DNA of 64,000 bases from Rhizobium sp. SL42 (GTDB lineage: Bacteria > Pseudomonadota > Alphaproteobacteria > Rhizobiales > Rhizobiaceae). Below, piece by piece: positions 47,953-57,654 of the stretch. The stretch's first letter is position 1; every line of letters starts with the position of its first letter. The notes under the pieces are model-generated. The model ran no database searches, had not been told where the DNA came from, and worked only from the letters and a program-made list of their open reading frames with translations. The DNA lies in contig NZ_CP063397.1 of the NCBI RefSeq assembly GCF_021729845.1, forward strand, positions 510,001 through 574,000. Direction: 5' to 3'. The position numbers were made by a program, and so were the translations under genes.

Positions 47953-48354
47953 TCAAACGACCGAAACGGGTGGGGCTCGGGGGCCACCATTTGGGGGGAA
48001 AAGTTGCCGATAGAATGCCTCGGCCCGACGCGGCAAGGCAATATGGGTCACGATAGGCAGGCGCATGCCGACCATGTCCGTCGGCATGAGTGGCAGGCTC
48101 TGTCCGGAGATCCGGCAGGCTTCACAATCGGCGGAAGCCGTGTGCGTCTTCGATTTGCCGTCTTCGGCCTGCCCAGGCAGACAAAGGTCGGGCAGAGAAC
48201 CGTCAGGCAGCGTCAAGGCAGCGATTTCTGCGGCAGTCAGCGCAGTGGCAGCGACGACAGGCGCCCGGTGGGCAAAGCCGACGGCGCACAGGGCGACGAC
48301 GCATACAATGCGCATCATCGTCATCCAGGTCGCAATCGGTCCACGCTTCGTCAT
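47953..48354 (-). CDS. DUF2946-like small secreted or membrane protein
   Basis: A 133-residue protein. The N-terminal hydrophobic segment (MRIVCVVALCAVGFAH) is a signal or anchor. The body holds DLCLPGQ followed by ADCEACRISG, the Cys-x..-Cys-x2-Cys pattern of DUF2946 proteins, which are often found with copper genes. It heads the cluster with the Crp/Fnr and PepSY genes. A metal-linked role is an inference. Start at 48354 follows GGGGGATAG. Confidence 0.65.
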   Translation of the reverse strand: MTKRGPIATWMTMMRIVCVVALCAVGFAHRAPVVAATALTAAEIAALTLPDGSLPDLCLPGQAEDGKSKTHTASADCEACRISGQSLPLMPTDMVGMRLPIVTHIALPRRAEAFYRQLFPPNGGPRAPPVSVV

Positions 48355-48464
48355 TCTATCCCCCGACAGACGAGGAGAGATAACAGGCGTCCCCGTAAAC
48401 GACAAGTATGCAAACGGGGCGAAGGCTGCGTGGGGATGTCGCACCGGGCAAAACGGGCCAAAAC

Positions 48465-48493
48465 GAAAAAAGGCGGTCCGAAGACCGCCTTTT
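48465..48493 (-). terminator. Intrinsic terminator of rplS
   Basis: On the minus strand AAGGCGGTC-TTCG-GACCGCCTT forms a perfect stem with a UUCG-type tetraloop and a T6 tail. Confidence 0.92.
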
Positions 48494-48516
48494 CCAGATC
48501 CCGTAACGGGAAATTC

Positions 48517-49068
48517 TTATTCTGCGGTGCCTTCGGCAGCCGTTGCTTCAGCGGCAGCAGCAGCTTCTGCTGCGGCCTTGGCTTCAGCGGCTTCTGCAGC
48601 TGCCTTTTCGGCGGCCAGAGCCTGTGCTGCTGCGACCTTTTCGGCTTCCAGACGTGCCTTTTCTTCAGCAATCGCGGCGCGCTCGGCGTCGTTCAGCTTG
48701 CGGGCGCGAACGCCGGTGTCTTCAACGATACGAGCCGACTTGCCGCGACGATCGCGCAGGTAGTACAGCTTGGCGCGACGGACCTTACCACGACGGACAA
48801 CTTCGACGCTTTCGACCAGCGGCGAGTAGACGGGGAATACGCGCTCGACGCCTTCGCCGTAGGAGATCTTGCGAACGGTGAAGCTTTCGTTGATGCCGCC
48901 GCCCGAACGAGCGATGCAAACGCCTTCATAGGCCTGTACGCGGGTGCGCGTGCCTTCCTTGACGGTGACGTTGACGCGGAGCGTATCGCCAGCCGAGAAT
49001 TCCGGAAGCTTGCGCTTGGCTTCGATCTTGGCGGCCTGTTCGGCTTCCAGCTGCTGAATGATGTTCAT
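48517..49068 (-). CDS. rplS: Ribosomal protein L19 with long Ala/Glu-rich tail
   Basis: A 183-residue L19, against ~115 in E. coli. The core (1-120; [41 protein letters not shown]) is intact and lies at the 30S-50S interface. The last ~65 residues are an Ala/Glu/Lys-rich tail predicted helical. The ATG at 49068 is the family start. It is transcribed apart from trmD-rimM-rpsP here, with a permease gene between. Confidence 0.96.
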   Translation of the reverse strand: MNIIQQLEAEQAAKIEAKRKLPEFSAGDTLRVNVTVKEGTRTRVQAYEGVCIARSGGGINESFTVRKISYGEGVERVFPVYSPLVESVEVVRRGKVRRAKLYYLRDRRGKSARIVEDTGVRARKLNDAERAAIAEEKARLEAEKVAAAQALAAEKAAAEAAEAKAAAEAAAAAEATAAEGTAE

Positions 49069-49345
49069 GTCTAACCTCAATTTCTTCTGAAACGGCCAGA
49101 GCGCTCTACGATCATCCTTCGGCCAAGGCCTCCGGATCTTGCCCAGACGGGCGGGAGCGAATACGCGGTTCTTTGTTTTGGCAGACGGGCTTGTCGCCCA
49201 TATCCGAGCGGGCCATTACACCATGGGGCACGGCTTGTCACCCCTTCGATCCCAATTTTATCCGCCGGAAGCCCTTGAAATGCGGCTTGTCGGCCGATTT
49301 TGCGATGCTATGACTGCGGCTAGCGCATAAAAGGGAGCTTGCTGC

Positions 49346-50092
49346 ATGTCCATGGCCTTGATCTGTCTGCTGTTTGTCGCCGGCTTCCTGTCCGGCGCGG
49401 TCAATGCCATAGCCGGCGGCGGCACCTTCCTGACCTTCGGTGCGCTGACGCTGGCGGGTGTCCCGCCGATCAGCGCCAACGCAACCTCGTCGATCATCCA
49501 GTTTCCCGGCTACATCACCTCGACACTGGCCTATCGGAAGGAGTTTGCGGGCCTCTGGAGAGGCGCCCTGGCCTTGGGCATCGTATCGGCGATTGCAGCG
49601 CTGGGCGGCGCCCTGTTCCTGATATCGCTGTCCAATCCGTCCTTCCGCGCCATGGTGCCCTGGTTGCTGCTTGCGGCAACGGCAGTCTTCGCAGCCGGTC
49701 CGAAACTGCGACCGAAGACGGCGGGAGAAAGCCATCCGGCGAGCCCGCTGGGCCTTGCCCTCCAGGCAGCGACATCCTTTTACGGCGGCTTCTTCGGTGC
49801 CGGCATGGGCATCATGATGCTGGCTTCGCTCGGACTGGCCAGCGGCGGCGACTATCACAGGCTGAACGCGCTGAAGAATTTTCTGTCGATCGTCATCGCC
49901 GCCGTTGCGATCATCGTCTTCGTCGGTGCCGGGGCAGTATCCTGGCCGCATGCCCTCGTCATGATCCCCGCCACCGCGCTGGGCGGCTATGCCGGCGTTG
50001 CCATGGCGAAGAGAGTACCGCAGGCCGTCTTGCGCTGGCTGGTCGTGGGTGCCGGCGTCGGACTTTCGATCTATTACTTCGTCACAGGCTGA
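49346..50092 (+). CDS. TauE/SafE family sulfite/organosulfonate exporter-like permease
   Basis: A 248-residue permease with about eight hydrophobic segments. Family signatures are [19 protein letters not shown] and [18 protein letters not shown] (the two half repeats). The substrate is unproven; the family exports sulfite, sulfoacetate or related anions. AAGGGAG precedes the ATG. Its 3' end overlaps the convergent trmD 3' end by 19 bp. Confidence 0.9.
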   Translation: MSMALICLLFVAGFLSGAVNAIAGGGTFLTFGALTLAGVPPISANATSSIIQFPGYITSTLAYRKEFAGLWRGALALGIVSAIAALGGALFLISLSNPSFRAMVPWLLLAATAVFAAGPKLRPKTAGESHPASPLGLALQAATSFYGGFFGAGMGIMMLASLGLASGGDYHRLNALKNFLSIVIAAVAIIVFVGAGAVSWPHALVMIPATALGGYAGVAMAKRVPQAVLRWLVVGAGVGLSIYYFVTG

Positions 50093-50775
50093 GGCCGGCC
50101 ATCCACCAATAAATCCGGGCGACGCGCCCGCGTCAGCTTGACCGCTTCGGCTTGGCGCCACTTTTCGATCGCCGCATGATTGCCGGAGGTCAGCACGTCG
50201 GGGATCTCCATCCCTTCGAAGACCTGCGGCCGGGTATAGTGCGGATGCTCCAGCAGGCCGCCTTCAAAGCTCTCATGCACGCCCGACAGCTGGTTGCCCA
50301 TGACGCCGGGCAGAATGCGCACCACGGCATCGAGAAGGGTCAGGGCGGCCGGCTCGCCACCTGACAATATATAGTCGCCGATGGAAACTTCCTCGAGCTG
50401 CCGTGCATCGATGACGCGCTGGTCGATACCCTCGAAACGACCGCAGACAATCACCACGCCTTCACTCTGCGCGAGCTCGCGCACGCGCTGCTGGGTGAGC
50501 GGCCGACCGCGCGGGCTCATCAGCAGTCGCGGTCTTGCATCGCTGGCTATGGAATCAATCGCCCGCGCCAGCACATCGGGCTTGAGGACCATGCCCGCAC
50601 CGCCGCCGGACGGCGTATCGTCGACACTGCGATGCTTGTCCTCGGCAAAATCGCGGATTTGAACCGCTTCCAGGGACCAGTCGCCACGCTCAAGCGCCCG
50701 GCCGGCAAGCGCCTGGCCGAGATGGCCCGGAAACATGTCCGGATAGAGGGTCAGAATGGAGGCCTTGAAACTCAT
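50074..50775 (-). CDS. trmD: tRNA (guanine37-N1)-methyltransferase
   Basis: A 233-residue SPOUT methyltransferase that makes m1G37 and prevents +1 frameshifts. The SAM knot includes [22 protein letters not shown] and the [11 protein letters not shown] segment, with [13 protein letters not shown] at the N-terminus. Start at 50775 ([17 protein letters not shown]) fits the family; the ATG at 50796 would overlap rimM. It lies 7 bp after rimM. Confidence 0.95.
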   Translation of the reverse strand: MSFKASILTLYPDMFPGHLGQALAGRALERGDWSLEAVQIRDFAEDKHRSVDDTPSGGGAGMVLKPDVLARAIDSIASDARPRLLMSPRGRPLTQQRVRELAQSEGVVIVCGRFEGIDQRVIDARQLEEVSIGDYILSGGEPAALTLLDAVVRILPGVMGNQLSGVHESFEGGLLEHPHYTRPQVFEGMEIPDVLTSGNHAAIEKWRQAEAVKLTRARRPDLLVDGRPQPVTK

Positions 50776-50782
50776 GGCCTGA

Positions 50783-51358
50783 TCATTTGCTGCCATAGGG
50801 CGGGCGCGGCTTGCCGAGCCCGTAGGGTTTTTCCTCGCCGTCATCCTTGAGGCCGGCGGCAATCGGATCGACCAGGATGCGGTTGCCCTCGAGATCGATC
50901 TCGAGCACGGCGGCTTCCGAGAAGGGAATGAGGACAGGGCGCTTGCCGGGGCCTTTCAGCTCGAGCAGATCGCCGGCGCCGAAATCATAAACGCCGGACA
51001 CAGCACCGTAATGATTGTTCTCAGCGTCATAGACCTCGAGGCCTTCGAGATCGGCATAGTAGAATTCGTCATCGTCCAGATCGTCGTTGGGCAGGCTGTC
51101 GCGGTCGACGAACAGTTCGAGCCCGTTTAGCGCCTCAGCGGCATTGCGGTCATTGATGCCACGGAAGCGAACGATCGCCACCGTCTTGGCTTCGCGGATA
51201 TCGAGGATCTCGAACTTGCGTCCGTCGGCACTGTAGAGTGCGCCATATTCGCCGAGCGACAGCTGATCGGCGGTATAGGTTTTCACCCGGACCTCGCCGC
51301 GCAAGCCCTGGGCAGCGCCGATCACGGCCATCAAGACGGGGTTCTGCAGCACGGTCAT
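50783..51358 (-). CDS. rimM: 16S rRNA processing/maturation protein RimM
   Basis: A 191-residue 30S assembly factor. The N-terminal barrel ([18 protein letters not shown]) and the PRC-type C-terminal barrel ([29 protein letters not shown]) are clear. RimM helps mature the 30S head near S19. The family start is the ATG at 51358; upstream frame does not look coding. It is upstream of trmD. Confidence 0.95.
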   Translation of the reverse strand: MTVLQNPVLMAVIGAAQGLRGEVRVKTYTADQLSLGEYGALYSADGRKFEILDIREAKTVAIVRFRGINDRNAAEALNGLELFVDRDSLPNDDLDDDEFYYADLEGLEVYDAENNHYGAVSGVYDFGAGDLLELKGPGKRPVLIPFSEAAVLEIDLEGNRILVDPIAAGLKDDGEEKPYGLGKPRPPYGSK

Positions 51359-51430
51359 GGGTGTACGATATCCTGGAGAGAAAAGGGTCTGCTCATCCCT
51401 TTTAAGGGCAAGCGCGCAGAAAGAAAACGC

Positions 51431-51462
51431 AAAAGCGGGCGGAGGGAAACCCACCGCCCGCT
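51431..51462 (-). terminator. Terminator-like hairpin between rpsP and rimM
   Basis: AGCGGGCGG pairs with CCGCCCGCT across 11 nt and is followed by TTTTGCGTTTT on the minus strand. It could lower rimM-trmD expression relative to rpsP. Confidence 0.75.
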
Positions 51463-51482
51463 CGATCAGGGAGCAGACCCTG

Positions 51483-51857
51483 TTATTCAGCAGCAGCTTC
51501 GGCAGCGGCAGCAGCGGCGTCTTCAGCCTTCTGCTTGCGCTCTGCAACGCGCTCCAGGGCCTTCTTGCCCGGCTTTGCCTTTTCCGGGTTGTTGCGTGCG
51601 TCGCGGGTCACGAGGCCGGCATCGGCCAGGAACTTTGCAACGCGGTCGGTCGGCTGCGCGCCCTTGACGAGCCATTCCTTGATGCGGTCGGCGTTCAGTT
51701 CAACGCGCTTGTCGTTGTCCTTGGCGAGCATCGGGTTCCACGAACCGACCTTCTCGAGGAAGCGGCCATCGCGCGGCGAACGGGCGTCGGCAATAACGAT
51801 CTGGTAGTAAGGGCGCTTCTTGGAACCACCACGGGCGAGACGAATCTTCAGGGACAT
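51483..51857 (-). CDS. rpsP: Ribosomal protein S16 with Ala-rich tail
   Basis: A 124-residue S16; E. coli S16 has 82. The core ([45 protein letters not shown]) is intact. The last ~40 residues are a basic then Ala/Glu-rich extension. S16 is needed for 30S assembly. It follows the chorismate mutase gene and precedes rimM. Confidence 0.97.
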   Translation of the reverse strand: MSLKIRLARGGSKKRPYYQIVIADARSPRDGRFLEKVGSWNPMLAKDNDKRVELNADRIKEWLVKGAQPTDRVAKFLADAGLVTRDARNNPEKAKPGKKALERVAERKQKAEDAAAAAAEAAAE

Positions 51858-51923
51858 TGCATTACTCCTTGGTTTTCAGTCCGGACTGCGCGCGGCAGAT
51901 CCGGTTTTTTGTTGAGGCCGCCG

Positions 51924-52244
51924 TCAGGCGGTCTTTTCAGTGACGCCACCATGTTCGGCGGCAATGGCTTCATGATGCCGGATGACTTCGGTGATGATGA
52001 AGTTCAGGAACTTCTCGGCGAAATCCGGATCCAGATTGGCATCCTGCGCCAGGCGACGCAGGCGGGCGATCTGGTATTCCTCGCGCGCCGGGTCCGCCGG
52101 CGGCAAATCGTATTGGGCCTTGAGCACGCCCACGGCCTTGGTGCAGCGAAAACGTTCCGCCAGCATATGGACCAGCGCCGCGTCGATATTGTCGATCGAC
52201 TGGCGATAGCCGGAAAGCTGCTGCTTGACAGTCTGATCAGTCAT
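51924..52244 (-). CDS. Chorismate mutase (AroQ type)
   Basis: A 106-residue all-helical chorismate mutase that converts chorismate to prephenate for Phe/Tyr synthesis. Family features are the first long helix (RQSIDNIDAALVHMLAERF) with the catalytic Arg-type residues, and the third (FLNFIITEVIRHHEAIA). It stands between ffh and rpsP, 10 bp after ffh, as in related rhizobia. AAAGGA precedes the ATG. Confidence 0.92.
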   Translation of the reverse strand: MTDQTVKQQLSGYRQSIDNIDAALVHMLAERFRCTKAVGVLKAQYDLPPADPAREEYQIARLRRLAQDANLDPDFAEKFLNFIITEVIRHHEAIAAEHGGVTEKTA

Positions 52245-52254
52245 GCGCGTCCTT

Positions 52255-53820
52255 TCACTTCTTCTTCGGCAGGCCTGGAAGGCCCGGGAAACCGCCACCG
52301 AGACCCGGCAGCTTCGGACCGCCGAGGCCCGGCAGGCCACCGCCGCCCAGACCCGGCAGGCCACCGCCTGGCTTGATGCCGGCGGCTTCGGCCTGCTTGG
52401 CCAGCGCCTCGAGCTGCTTGGGGTCGAGGCTGGACAGATCGGGCATGCCGCCCATTCCACCACCGAGGCCCATCTTGGAAGCGAGACCGCCCATCATCTG
52501 CTTCATCATGCCGCCGCCCTTCTTGCCGCCCATCATTTTCATCATGTCGGCCATCTGGCGGTGCATTTTCAAAAGCTTGTTGATCTGCGCGGCATCCGTG
52601 CCGGAGCCGGCCGCGATGCGCTTCTTGCGGGAATGCTTGAGCAGGTCGGGATTGGCGCGCTCGGCCTTGGTCATCGAGGAGATGATCGCGAGCTGGCGCT
52701 TGAACAGCTTGTCGTCGAGACCGGCGGACGCCATCTTGTCCTTCATGCCGGCCATGCCGGGCATCATGCCCATGATGCCGCCCATGCCGCCCATCTTCTG
52801 CATCTGGCCGATCTGGTCGGCGAGATCGTTGAGGTCGAACTTTCCCTTGGCCATGCGGGCAGCCATGGCGGCTGCCTTTTCGGCATCGATGTTCTCGGCA
52901 GCCTTCTCGACCAGCGAGACGATGTCGCCCATGCCGAGAATGCGGTCTGCGATACGGCGCGGGTGGAACTCGTCGAGTTCCGACATCTTTTCACCGACAC
53001 CGATCAGCTTGATCGGCTTGCCGGTGACGGCGCGCATCGAAAGGGCAGCACCGCCGCGGCCATCGCCATCCATGCGGGTGAGCACGAGACCGGTGATGCC
53101 GACGCGCTCGTCGAAATTGCGCGCAAGATTGACCGCGTCCTGGCCGGTCAGCGCATCGGCGACCAGCAGGATTTCATGCGGCTTCGAGCGGGCCTTGATC
53201 TCGGCCATCTCGATCATCAGCGGCTCGTCGATATGGGTACGACCGGCGGTGTCGAGGATGACGACGTCATGGCCGCCAAGCTTTGCAGCCTGGACGGCGC
53301 GCGCGGCGATATCGGTCGGCGACTGGCCGGCGATCACCGGCAGCGTATCGATGCCGGTCTGGACGCCGAGCTGGCGAAGCTGTTCCTGGGCCGCCGGACG
53401 ACGCGTGTCGAGCGAGGCCATCAGGACCTTTTTCTTGTCGCGGTCGGTCAGGCGCTTGGCGATCTTGCCCGACGTCGTGGTCTTGCCCGAGCCCTGCAGG
53501 CCGACCATCATGATCACGACCGGAGCAGCCGCCATCAGGTCGACGCCGACACCTTCGGTGCCGAGCATTTCGACAAGCTCGTCATGGACGATCTTGACGA
53601 CCATCTGTCCCGGCTTGATCGATTTCAGGACGGCGGCGCCGACAGCCTTTTCGCGAACCCGTTCGGTGAAGCCGCGCACGACCTCAAGCGCAACGTCGGC
53701 TTCCAGAAGCGCACGACGAACCTCGCGCAACGCCGCCGAGACATCTGCCTCGGACAATGCGCCACGGCCGGTCAGTCCATTCAGAATGGAACCAAGGCGG
53801 TCCTGGAGGTTTTCAAACAT
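52255..53820 (-). CDS. ffh: Signal recognition particle protein
   Basis: A 521-residue SRP54-type GTPase. N domain (1-90), G domain with P-loop GLQGSGKTTTSGK near 108, DTAGRTH, TRMDGDGRGGAAL, and a methionine-rich M domain (about 300-460) that binds SRP RNA and signal peptides. The last ~50 residues are a Gly/Pro/Leu repeat (GLPGLGG). It targets membrane proteins to its receptor FtsY, encoded 6 kb away. The ATG at 53820 has an AAGGAAG site. A promoter and internal terminator precede it. Confidence 0.97.
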   Translation of the reverse strand: MFENLQDRLGSILNGLTGRGALSEADVSAALREVRRALLEADVALEVVRGFTERVREKAVGAAVLKSIKPGQMVVKIVHDELVEMLGTEGVGVDLMAAAPVVIMMVGLQGSGKTTTSGKIAKRLTDRDKKKVLMASLDTRRPAAQEQLRQLGVQTGIDTLPVIAGQSPTDIAARAVQAAKLGGHDVVILDTAGRTHIDEPLMIEMAEIKARSKPHEILLVADALTGQDAVNLARNFDERVGITGLVLTRMDGDGRGGAALSMRAVTGKPIKLIGVGEKMSELDEFHPRRIADRILGMGDIVSLVEKAAENIDAEKAAAMAARMAKGKFDLNDLADQIGQMQKMGGMGGIMGMMPGMAGMKDKMASAGLDDKLFKRQLAIISSMTKAERANPDLLKHSRKKRIAAGSGTDAAQINKLLKMHRQMADMMKMMGGKKGGGMMKQMMGGLASKMGLGGGMGGMPDLSSLDPKQLEALAKQAEAAGIKPGGGLPGLGGGGLPGLGGPKLPGLGGGFPGLPGLPKKK

Positions 53821-53892
53821 CGGCTCTTCCTTGCTCGGTTTCGGATACCCGAAACCTCGGTATTTCCTTGGACGAAAACAAGACGCAAAGCC

Positions 53893-53998
53893 AAAAAGCA
53901 CCCGAGGGCGCATCGCGCTGTCGGGTGTTGACCTCCGGGATCTGTTTATACCTTGCGGGTCCCGGTCGGCGGCTCGGAGTGCTTGTCTCGTCGCAGAT
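53893..53998 (-). ncRNA. Candidate small RNA or attenuator in the ffh leader
   Basis: Read on the minus strand, about 105 nt lie between a predicted start near 53998 and a stem CACCCGA/TCGGGTG with a CTTTTT tail (53893-53927), an intrinsic terminator. An earlier stem, GACCGGGA/TCCCGG-a-GGTC (53930-53967), makes a two-hairpin RNA. It could be an independent small RNA or an ffh attenuator. The 4.5S RNA signature (GGAAGNNNGCAG) is not present. Confidence 0.5.
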
Positions 53999-54004
53999 GG
54001 CCGG

Positions 54005-54033
54005 GATAAACAGCAAAACGCTGGGAAAGTCAA
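54005..54033 (-). promoter_or_regulatory. Sigma-70 promoter upstream of ffh
   Basis: On the minus strand TTGACT and TTTATC are separated by exactly 17 bp. A start near 53998 would give a 178-nt ffh leader. Confidence 0.65.
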
Positions 54034-54182
54034 CAATGCTGCCAACAGATGCAACCTGAGGGCAAAGCGGAAACGGCCCGCGCCACAAGAATGCACCCCT
54101 CATAACTCGCTAATTCAGAATTTACATAAATTTGAATGTTTTCCATGACTTTCTCCTCACGGACGGGATCGAGGAGAGCACC

Positions 54183-56426
54183 ATGACCGAAACGACAATC
54201 AAACGACCCCTTTGGGTCAAAATCACGGCCTATGGCTTTGCTGCGGTTCTGTTTACCAGCGCTGCCATTGGCGGCACGGCCTGGTATCGCCAGTCGAACA
54301 TGAACGAGGACGCGCTGCGCAAGGAAATGCAGAGCGACCTGGCGCTGATCGAAAACGACATGAATGCCCAGAAGAAGACGGCATCGACCGTGGCGCTGGC
54401 GCTGGCCGGAGAGCCCGAAACAGCGGGGCTGATCGAAAGCAATGCGCGTGATGAGATCATCAAGCGCTATTCCGGCAGCCTGCCCGAAATCGTCAGTTCC
54501 GGCGGCGTCCAGCTGATCACCTTCATCAATGCAAAGGGCGAGGCCGTTGCCCGCGTTCACACGCCGGACAAGTTCGGCGATGACATGACGGGTCGGCGCA
54601 AGACGGTCGTCGGCGCGCTGGCAAGCGGCAAGCTGGTCGCCGGCACCGAACCCGGCCGGACCGCGGTCAGCATGTTTGCCTCAGCGCCAGTTCTCCGCGA
54701 TGGCAAGGTGGTCGGCGTCGTCGATACCGGAACGAGCCTTGCCAACGCGTATTTCAAGCCGCTGGCGGAACGCATCCAGGGCGAAATCGCAGTGCATGTC
54801 CTCGTCGAAGGAAAGCTGGTTCAGCAGGCATCGACGCTAGGCGACAAGCCGCTTCTGTCGGACGAGCAGCTGAAGTCCGTTTTTGACGGGAAGCCTGTAA
54901 AGGCGCAGATGACGGAAGGCGGACGCAGCTACATCGTCGAAGGTGTGCCGTTCAACAATTTCTCCGGCGACAAGATCGGTGTCATGACGATCGCCTCCGA
55001 TGTGACGCCGATCGTCGAAGGCAGCCGCGAGGCGCTCTGGACGACCGCCATCGTGACCGTTCTCGTCGCATTGCTGTCGTCGCTCGGTTTCCTGTTCTTT
55101 GCCCGTTCGCTGGCATCCGTCATCGCCAATATCACCGGCACGATCTCCCGTCTGGCCGCCAACGATCTGTCGGCAACCGTCGACAATGGCAATCGTCCCG
55201 ACGAGATCGGCGCCATGGCGCGTGCCGTCCAGGTGTTGAAAGACAATGCCATCCGGGCCGTGCATCTCGAAAACGAGGCCGACAGCCAGCGCAGCCAGAG
55301 CGAAGACGAACGTCGCCGCACAGCCCAGCTGGAACACCAGCGTGCGGAAGCGATGAGCAAGGCCACCTCGACCCTGGCCGATGGCCTGAAGCATCTGGCG
55401 GCCGGTGACCTGTCCTTCCAGATCAACCAGCAGCTCGACGCCGATTTCGAAACCCTGCGGACGGACTTCAACCTTGCCGTCTCGCAGCTGCGCCAGACGC
55501 TTGCCGAAGTCGCCCAGGCCGGCGGTGCAATCGACAGCGGTTCACGCGAGATCAGCCAGAGCACCGACGATCTGTCGAAGCGCACCGAACAGCAGGCCGC
55601 TTCGCTCGAAGAAACGGCAGCAGCGCTCGACGAAATCACGGTCAATGTCAGCAATTCCTCCAAGCGCGCCGAAGAGGCACGGTCGGTCGCCATCCAGGCC
55701 AATGACAGCGCCCGCCAGTCCGGCGCCGTCGTGGCAAACGCGGTCGCGGCCATGGGCAAGATCGAGCAGTCCTCCGGCCAGATCTCGAACATCATCGGCG
55801 TGATCGACGATATCGCCTTCCAGACCAACCTTCTGGCCCTGAATGCAGGCGTCGAGGCCGCCCGTGCCGGTGAAGCCGGCAAGGGTTTTGCCGTCGTCGC
55901 CCAGGAAGTGCGCGAGCTGGCGCAGCGCTCGGCCAATGCGGCCAAGGAGATCAAGACGCTGATCCGCAATTCCAGCGACGAAGTGTCGAGCGGCGTCAAG
56001 CTGGTCAGCGAGACCGGCGAAGTGCTGAAGACGATCGAAGCCTATATTGTCACGATCAACCAGCACATGGATTCGATCGCCACGTCGGCGCGCGAACAGT
56101 CGGTCGGCCTGTCGGAAGTCAACATGGCGGTCAACCAGATGGACCAGGTTACCCAGCAGAACGCCGCCATGGTGGAAGAGGCCAACGCGGCCTGCGCGAC
56201 CCTTGCCGGAGAAGCCAATCGCCTGCGCGACCTGATCCGCCAGTTCCAGCTCGGCAACAGTGCAGATTCACTGCGCTCCGTTGCGGCAGAAATGGCCGCA
56301 CCGCGACGCTCCGCAACTCCGGCCCCTGCGCCCGCAGCCGCCGCATCGCCGCGTCGCGCACCGGTTCGCGTGGCAGCAGGCGGTGTTGCCGTCAGCGCGG
56401 AAAACCAGGACTGGCAGGAATTCTGA
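54183..56426 (+). CDS. Methyl-accepting chemotaxis protein
   Basis: A 747-residue chemoreceptor. TM1 is near 12-32, a periplasmic Cache-like sensor (about 35-285), TM2 near 290-312, then HAMP (about 315-365), a linker, and the methyl-accepting cytoplasmic domain with the hairpin tip [19 protein letters not shown] near 545. The C-terminus ends DWQEF, a WxxF pentapeptide that can tether CheR/CheB. The ligand is unknown. The ATG at 54183 has a GAGGAG site. Confidence 0.95.
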   Translation: MTETTIKRPLWVKITAYGFAAVLFTSAAIGGTAWYRQSNMNEDALRKEMQSDLALIENDMNAQKKTASTVALALAGEPETAGLIESNARDEIIKRYSGSLPEIVSSGGVQLITFINAKGEAVARVHTPDKFGDDMTGRRKTVVGALASGKLVAGTEPGRTAVSMFASAPVLRDGKVVGVVDTGTSLANAYFKPLAERIQGEIAVHVLVEGKLVQQASTLGDKPLLSDEQLKSVFDGKPVKAQMTEGGRSYIVEGVPFNNFSGDKIGVMTIASDVTPIVEGSREALWTTAIVTVLVALLSSLGFLFFARSLASVIANITGTISRLAANDLSATVDNGNRPDEIGAMARAVQVLKDNAIRAVHLENEADSQRSQSEDERRRTAQLEHQRAEAMSKATSTLADGLKHLAAGDLSFQINQQLDADFETLRTDFNLAVSQLRQTLAEVAQAGGAIDSGSREISQSTDDLSKRTEQQAASLEETAAALDEITVNVSNSSKRAEEARSVAIQANDSARQSGAVVANAVAAMGKIEQSSGQISNIIGVIDDIAFQTNLLALNAGVEAARAGEAGKGFAVVAQEVRELAQRSANAAKEIKTLIRNSSDEVSSGVKLVSETGEVLKTIEAYIVTINQHMDSIATSAREQSVGLSEVNMAVNQMDQVTQQNAAMVEEANAACATLAGEANRLRDLIRQFQLGNSADSLRSVAAEMAAPRRSATPAPAPAAAASPRRAPVRVAAGGVAVSAENQDWQEF

Positions 56427-56434
56427 TCCGATCC

Positions 56435-56466
56435 AGACCGGCGCCACCTCAACGTGGCGCCGGTCT
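56435..56466 (+). terminator. Hairpin after the chemoreceptor gene
   Basis: AGACCGGCGCCAC pairs perfectly with GTGGCGCCGGTCT around CTCAAC; the following T run is weak. Confidence 0.6.
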
Positions 56467-56574
56467 CTGTCCTTGCCACGACCAGTCAGGCAAGGCAATT
56501 TTTGCGAACGCCGCTGGATACCGTCACCCGTCTCTCCCATATGCTGACACATCAAGGGCAACAGGACGGTTGAA

Positions 56575-57582
56575 GTGACGGTGACAGGCAACAAGAATCC
56601 CTATTACAGCGGTCCCGTTTCCGATCATTTCGACGGCACACGATTTTTCAATCCCAATGGCGTGGCCCCCGGCAGTTTCCGCGACGTGCTGAAATGGCAG
56701 TTCAACGGCAAGCGCGCCCGATGGCCGAAGTCGGTCACCAGCCCGTTTGCCGGGGCAAAACCGACAGAACGCATTACCGGTGAGGATCTGCGGGTAACCA
56801 TGGTCGGCCACGCCACCCTTCTGATCCAGGTGGCCGGGCTCAATATCCTGACCGATCCGCTGTGGTCGAGACGCGCCAGCCCCCTCTCCTTTGCCGGACC
56901 CAAACGGGTCGTGGCGCCGGGCATCGCCTTTGCCGACCTGCCGCCGATCGACCTCGTGCTCGTCTCCCACAATCACTACGATCATCTCGATGTCGCGACG
57001 TTGAAACGCCTGCACAAACATCATTCGCCACGGATCGTCACGCCGCTGGGTAATGACACGATCATCCGTCGGGCCATCCCGGATGCCGAGATCGCGGCGC
57101 TCGACTGGGGCGCCGAGGCCAGCATCTGCCCCGGAGTGCGCATCGTAGCGGAGCCGAGCCACCATTGGTCGGCCCGCGGAACCGGCGACCGCAGCATGGC
57201 GCTCTGGGCCGCTTTCGTTATCGAGACGCCGGCAGGCCGGATCTATCACGTCGGCGACACTGGCTTTCACGACGGGATCAACTATGCCAGCGCCGCCGAA
57301 AAGTATGACAGCTTCCGCCTCGCCATCCTGCCATTCGGCGCCTATGAGCCGCGCTGGTTCATGAAGGGACAGCACCAGAACCCGGAAGAAGCCGTCCGCG
57401 GCATGCTGGCATGTCGGGCAGCCCATGTCGCCGGCCACCATTTTGGCACGTTCCAGCTGACCGACGAAGCGATCGATCATCCTGTCGCCGAGCTGCGCAC
57501 GGCACTCGACCAGCACGGCGTCGATGCCGCGCTTTTCCGTGCGCTGCTGCCGGGAGAGGTATTCGACGTTCCGGCAGGGTGA
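56575..57582 (+). CDS. MBL-fold hydrolase, NAPE-PLD/UlaG-like
   Basis: A 335-residue metallo-beta-lactamase-fold protein. The metal motif is SHNHYDHLD (HxHxDH) with later EPSHHWSARG, GDTGFH and HHFGTFQL histidines, as in NAPE-hydrolysing phospholipase D-like enzymes. The substrate is unknown; a lipid phosphodiester is one possibility. A GTG at 56575 starts the frame. It is 150 bp after the chemoreceptor and 70 bp before dapF. Confidence 0.88.
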   Translation: MTVTGNKNPYYSGPVSDHFDGTRFFNPNGVAPGSFRDVLKWQFNGKRARWPKSVTSPFAGAKPTERITGEDLRVTMVGHATLLIQVAGLNILTDPLWSRRASPLSFAGPKRVVAPGIAFADLPPIDLVLVSHNHYDHLDVATLKRLHKHHSPRIVTPLGNDTIIRRAIPDAEIAALDWGAEASICPGVRIVAEPSHHWSARGTGDRSMALWAAFVIETPAGRIYHVGDTGFHDGINYASAAEKYDSFRLAILPFGAYEPRWFMKGQHQNPEEAVRGMLACRAAHVAGHHFGTFQLTDEAIDHPVAELRTALDQHGVDAALFRALLPGEVFDVPAG

Positions 57583-57654
57583 GGCGCTTCGCGCTGCAGC
57601 ACTGGTAATTTCATCGCTTTTCCGCCATATAAACCCTCAACAGGGCAAGGAAGC

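Larger units (their letters stand above)
53821..54182. other. Divergent region between ffh and the chemoreceptor gene
   Basis: About 360 bp. It contains the ffh promoter, the hairpin and terminator described separately, a small dyad GGTTTCGG/CCGAAACC in the ffh leader (about 53838-53858), and an AT-rich stretch near 54110-54140 that probably holds the chemoreceptor promoter. Confidence 0.6.

Noticed and set aside
49139..49330. 63-residue open frame upstream of the TauE/SafE gene
   Set aside because: No ribosome site and no sensible protein character; lies in the rplS leader on the opposite strand.
53893..53998. SRP (4.5S) RNA beside ffh
   Set aside because: The conserved GGAAG and AGCAG loop sequences of SRP RNA are absent, so it is listed only as an unassigned candidate RNA.
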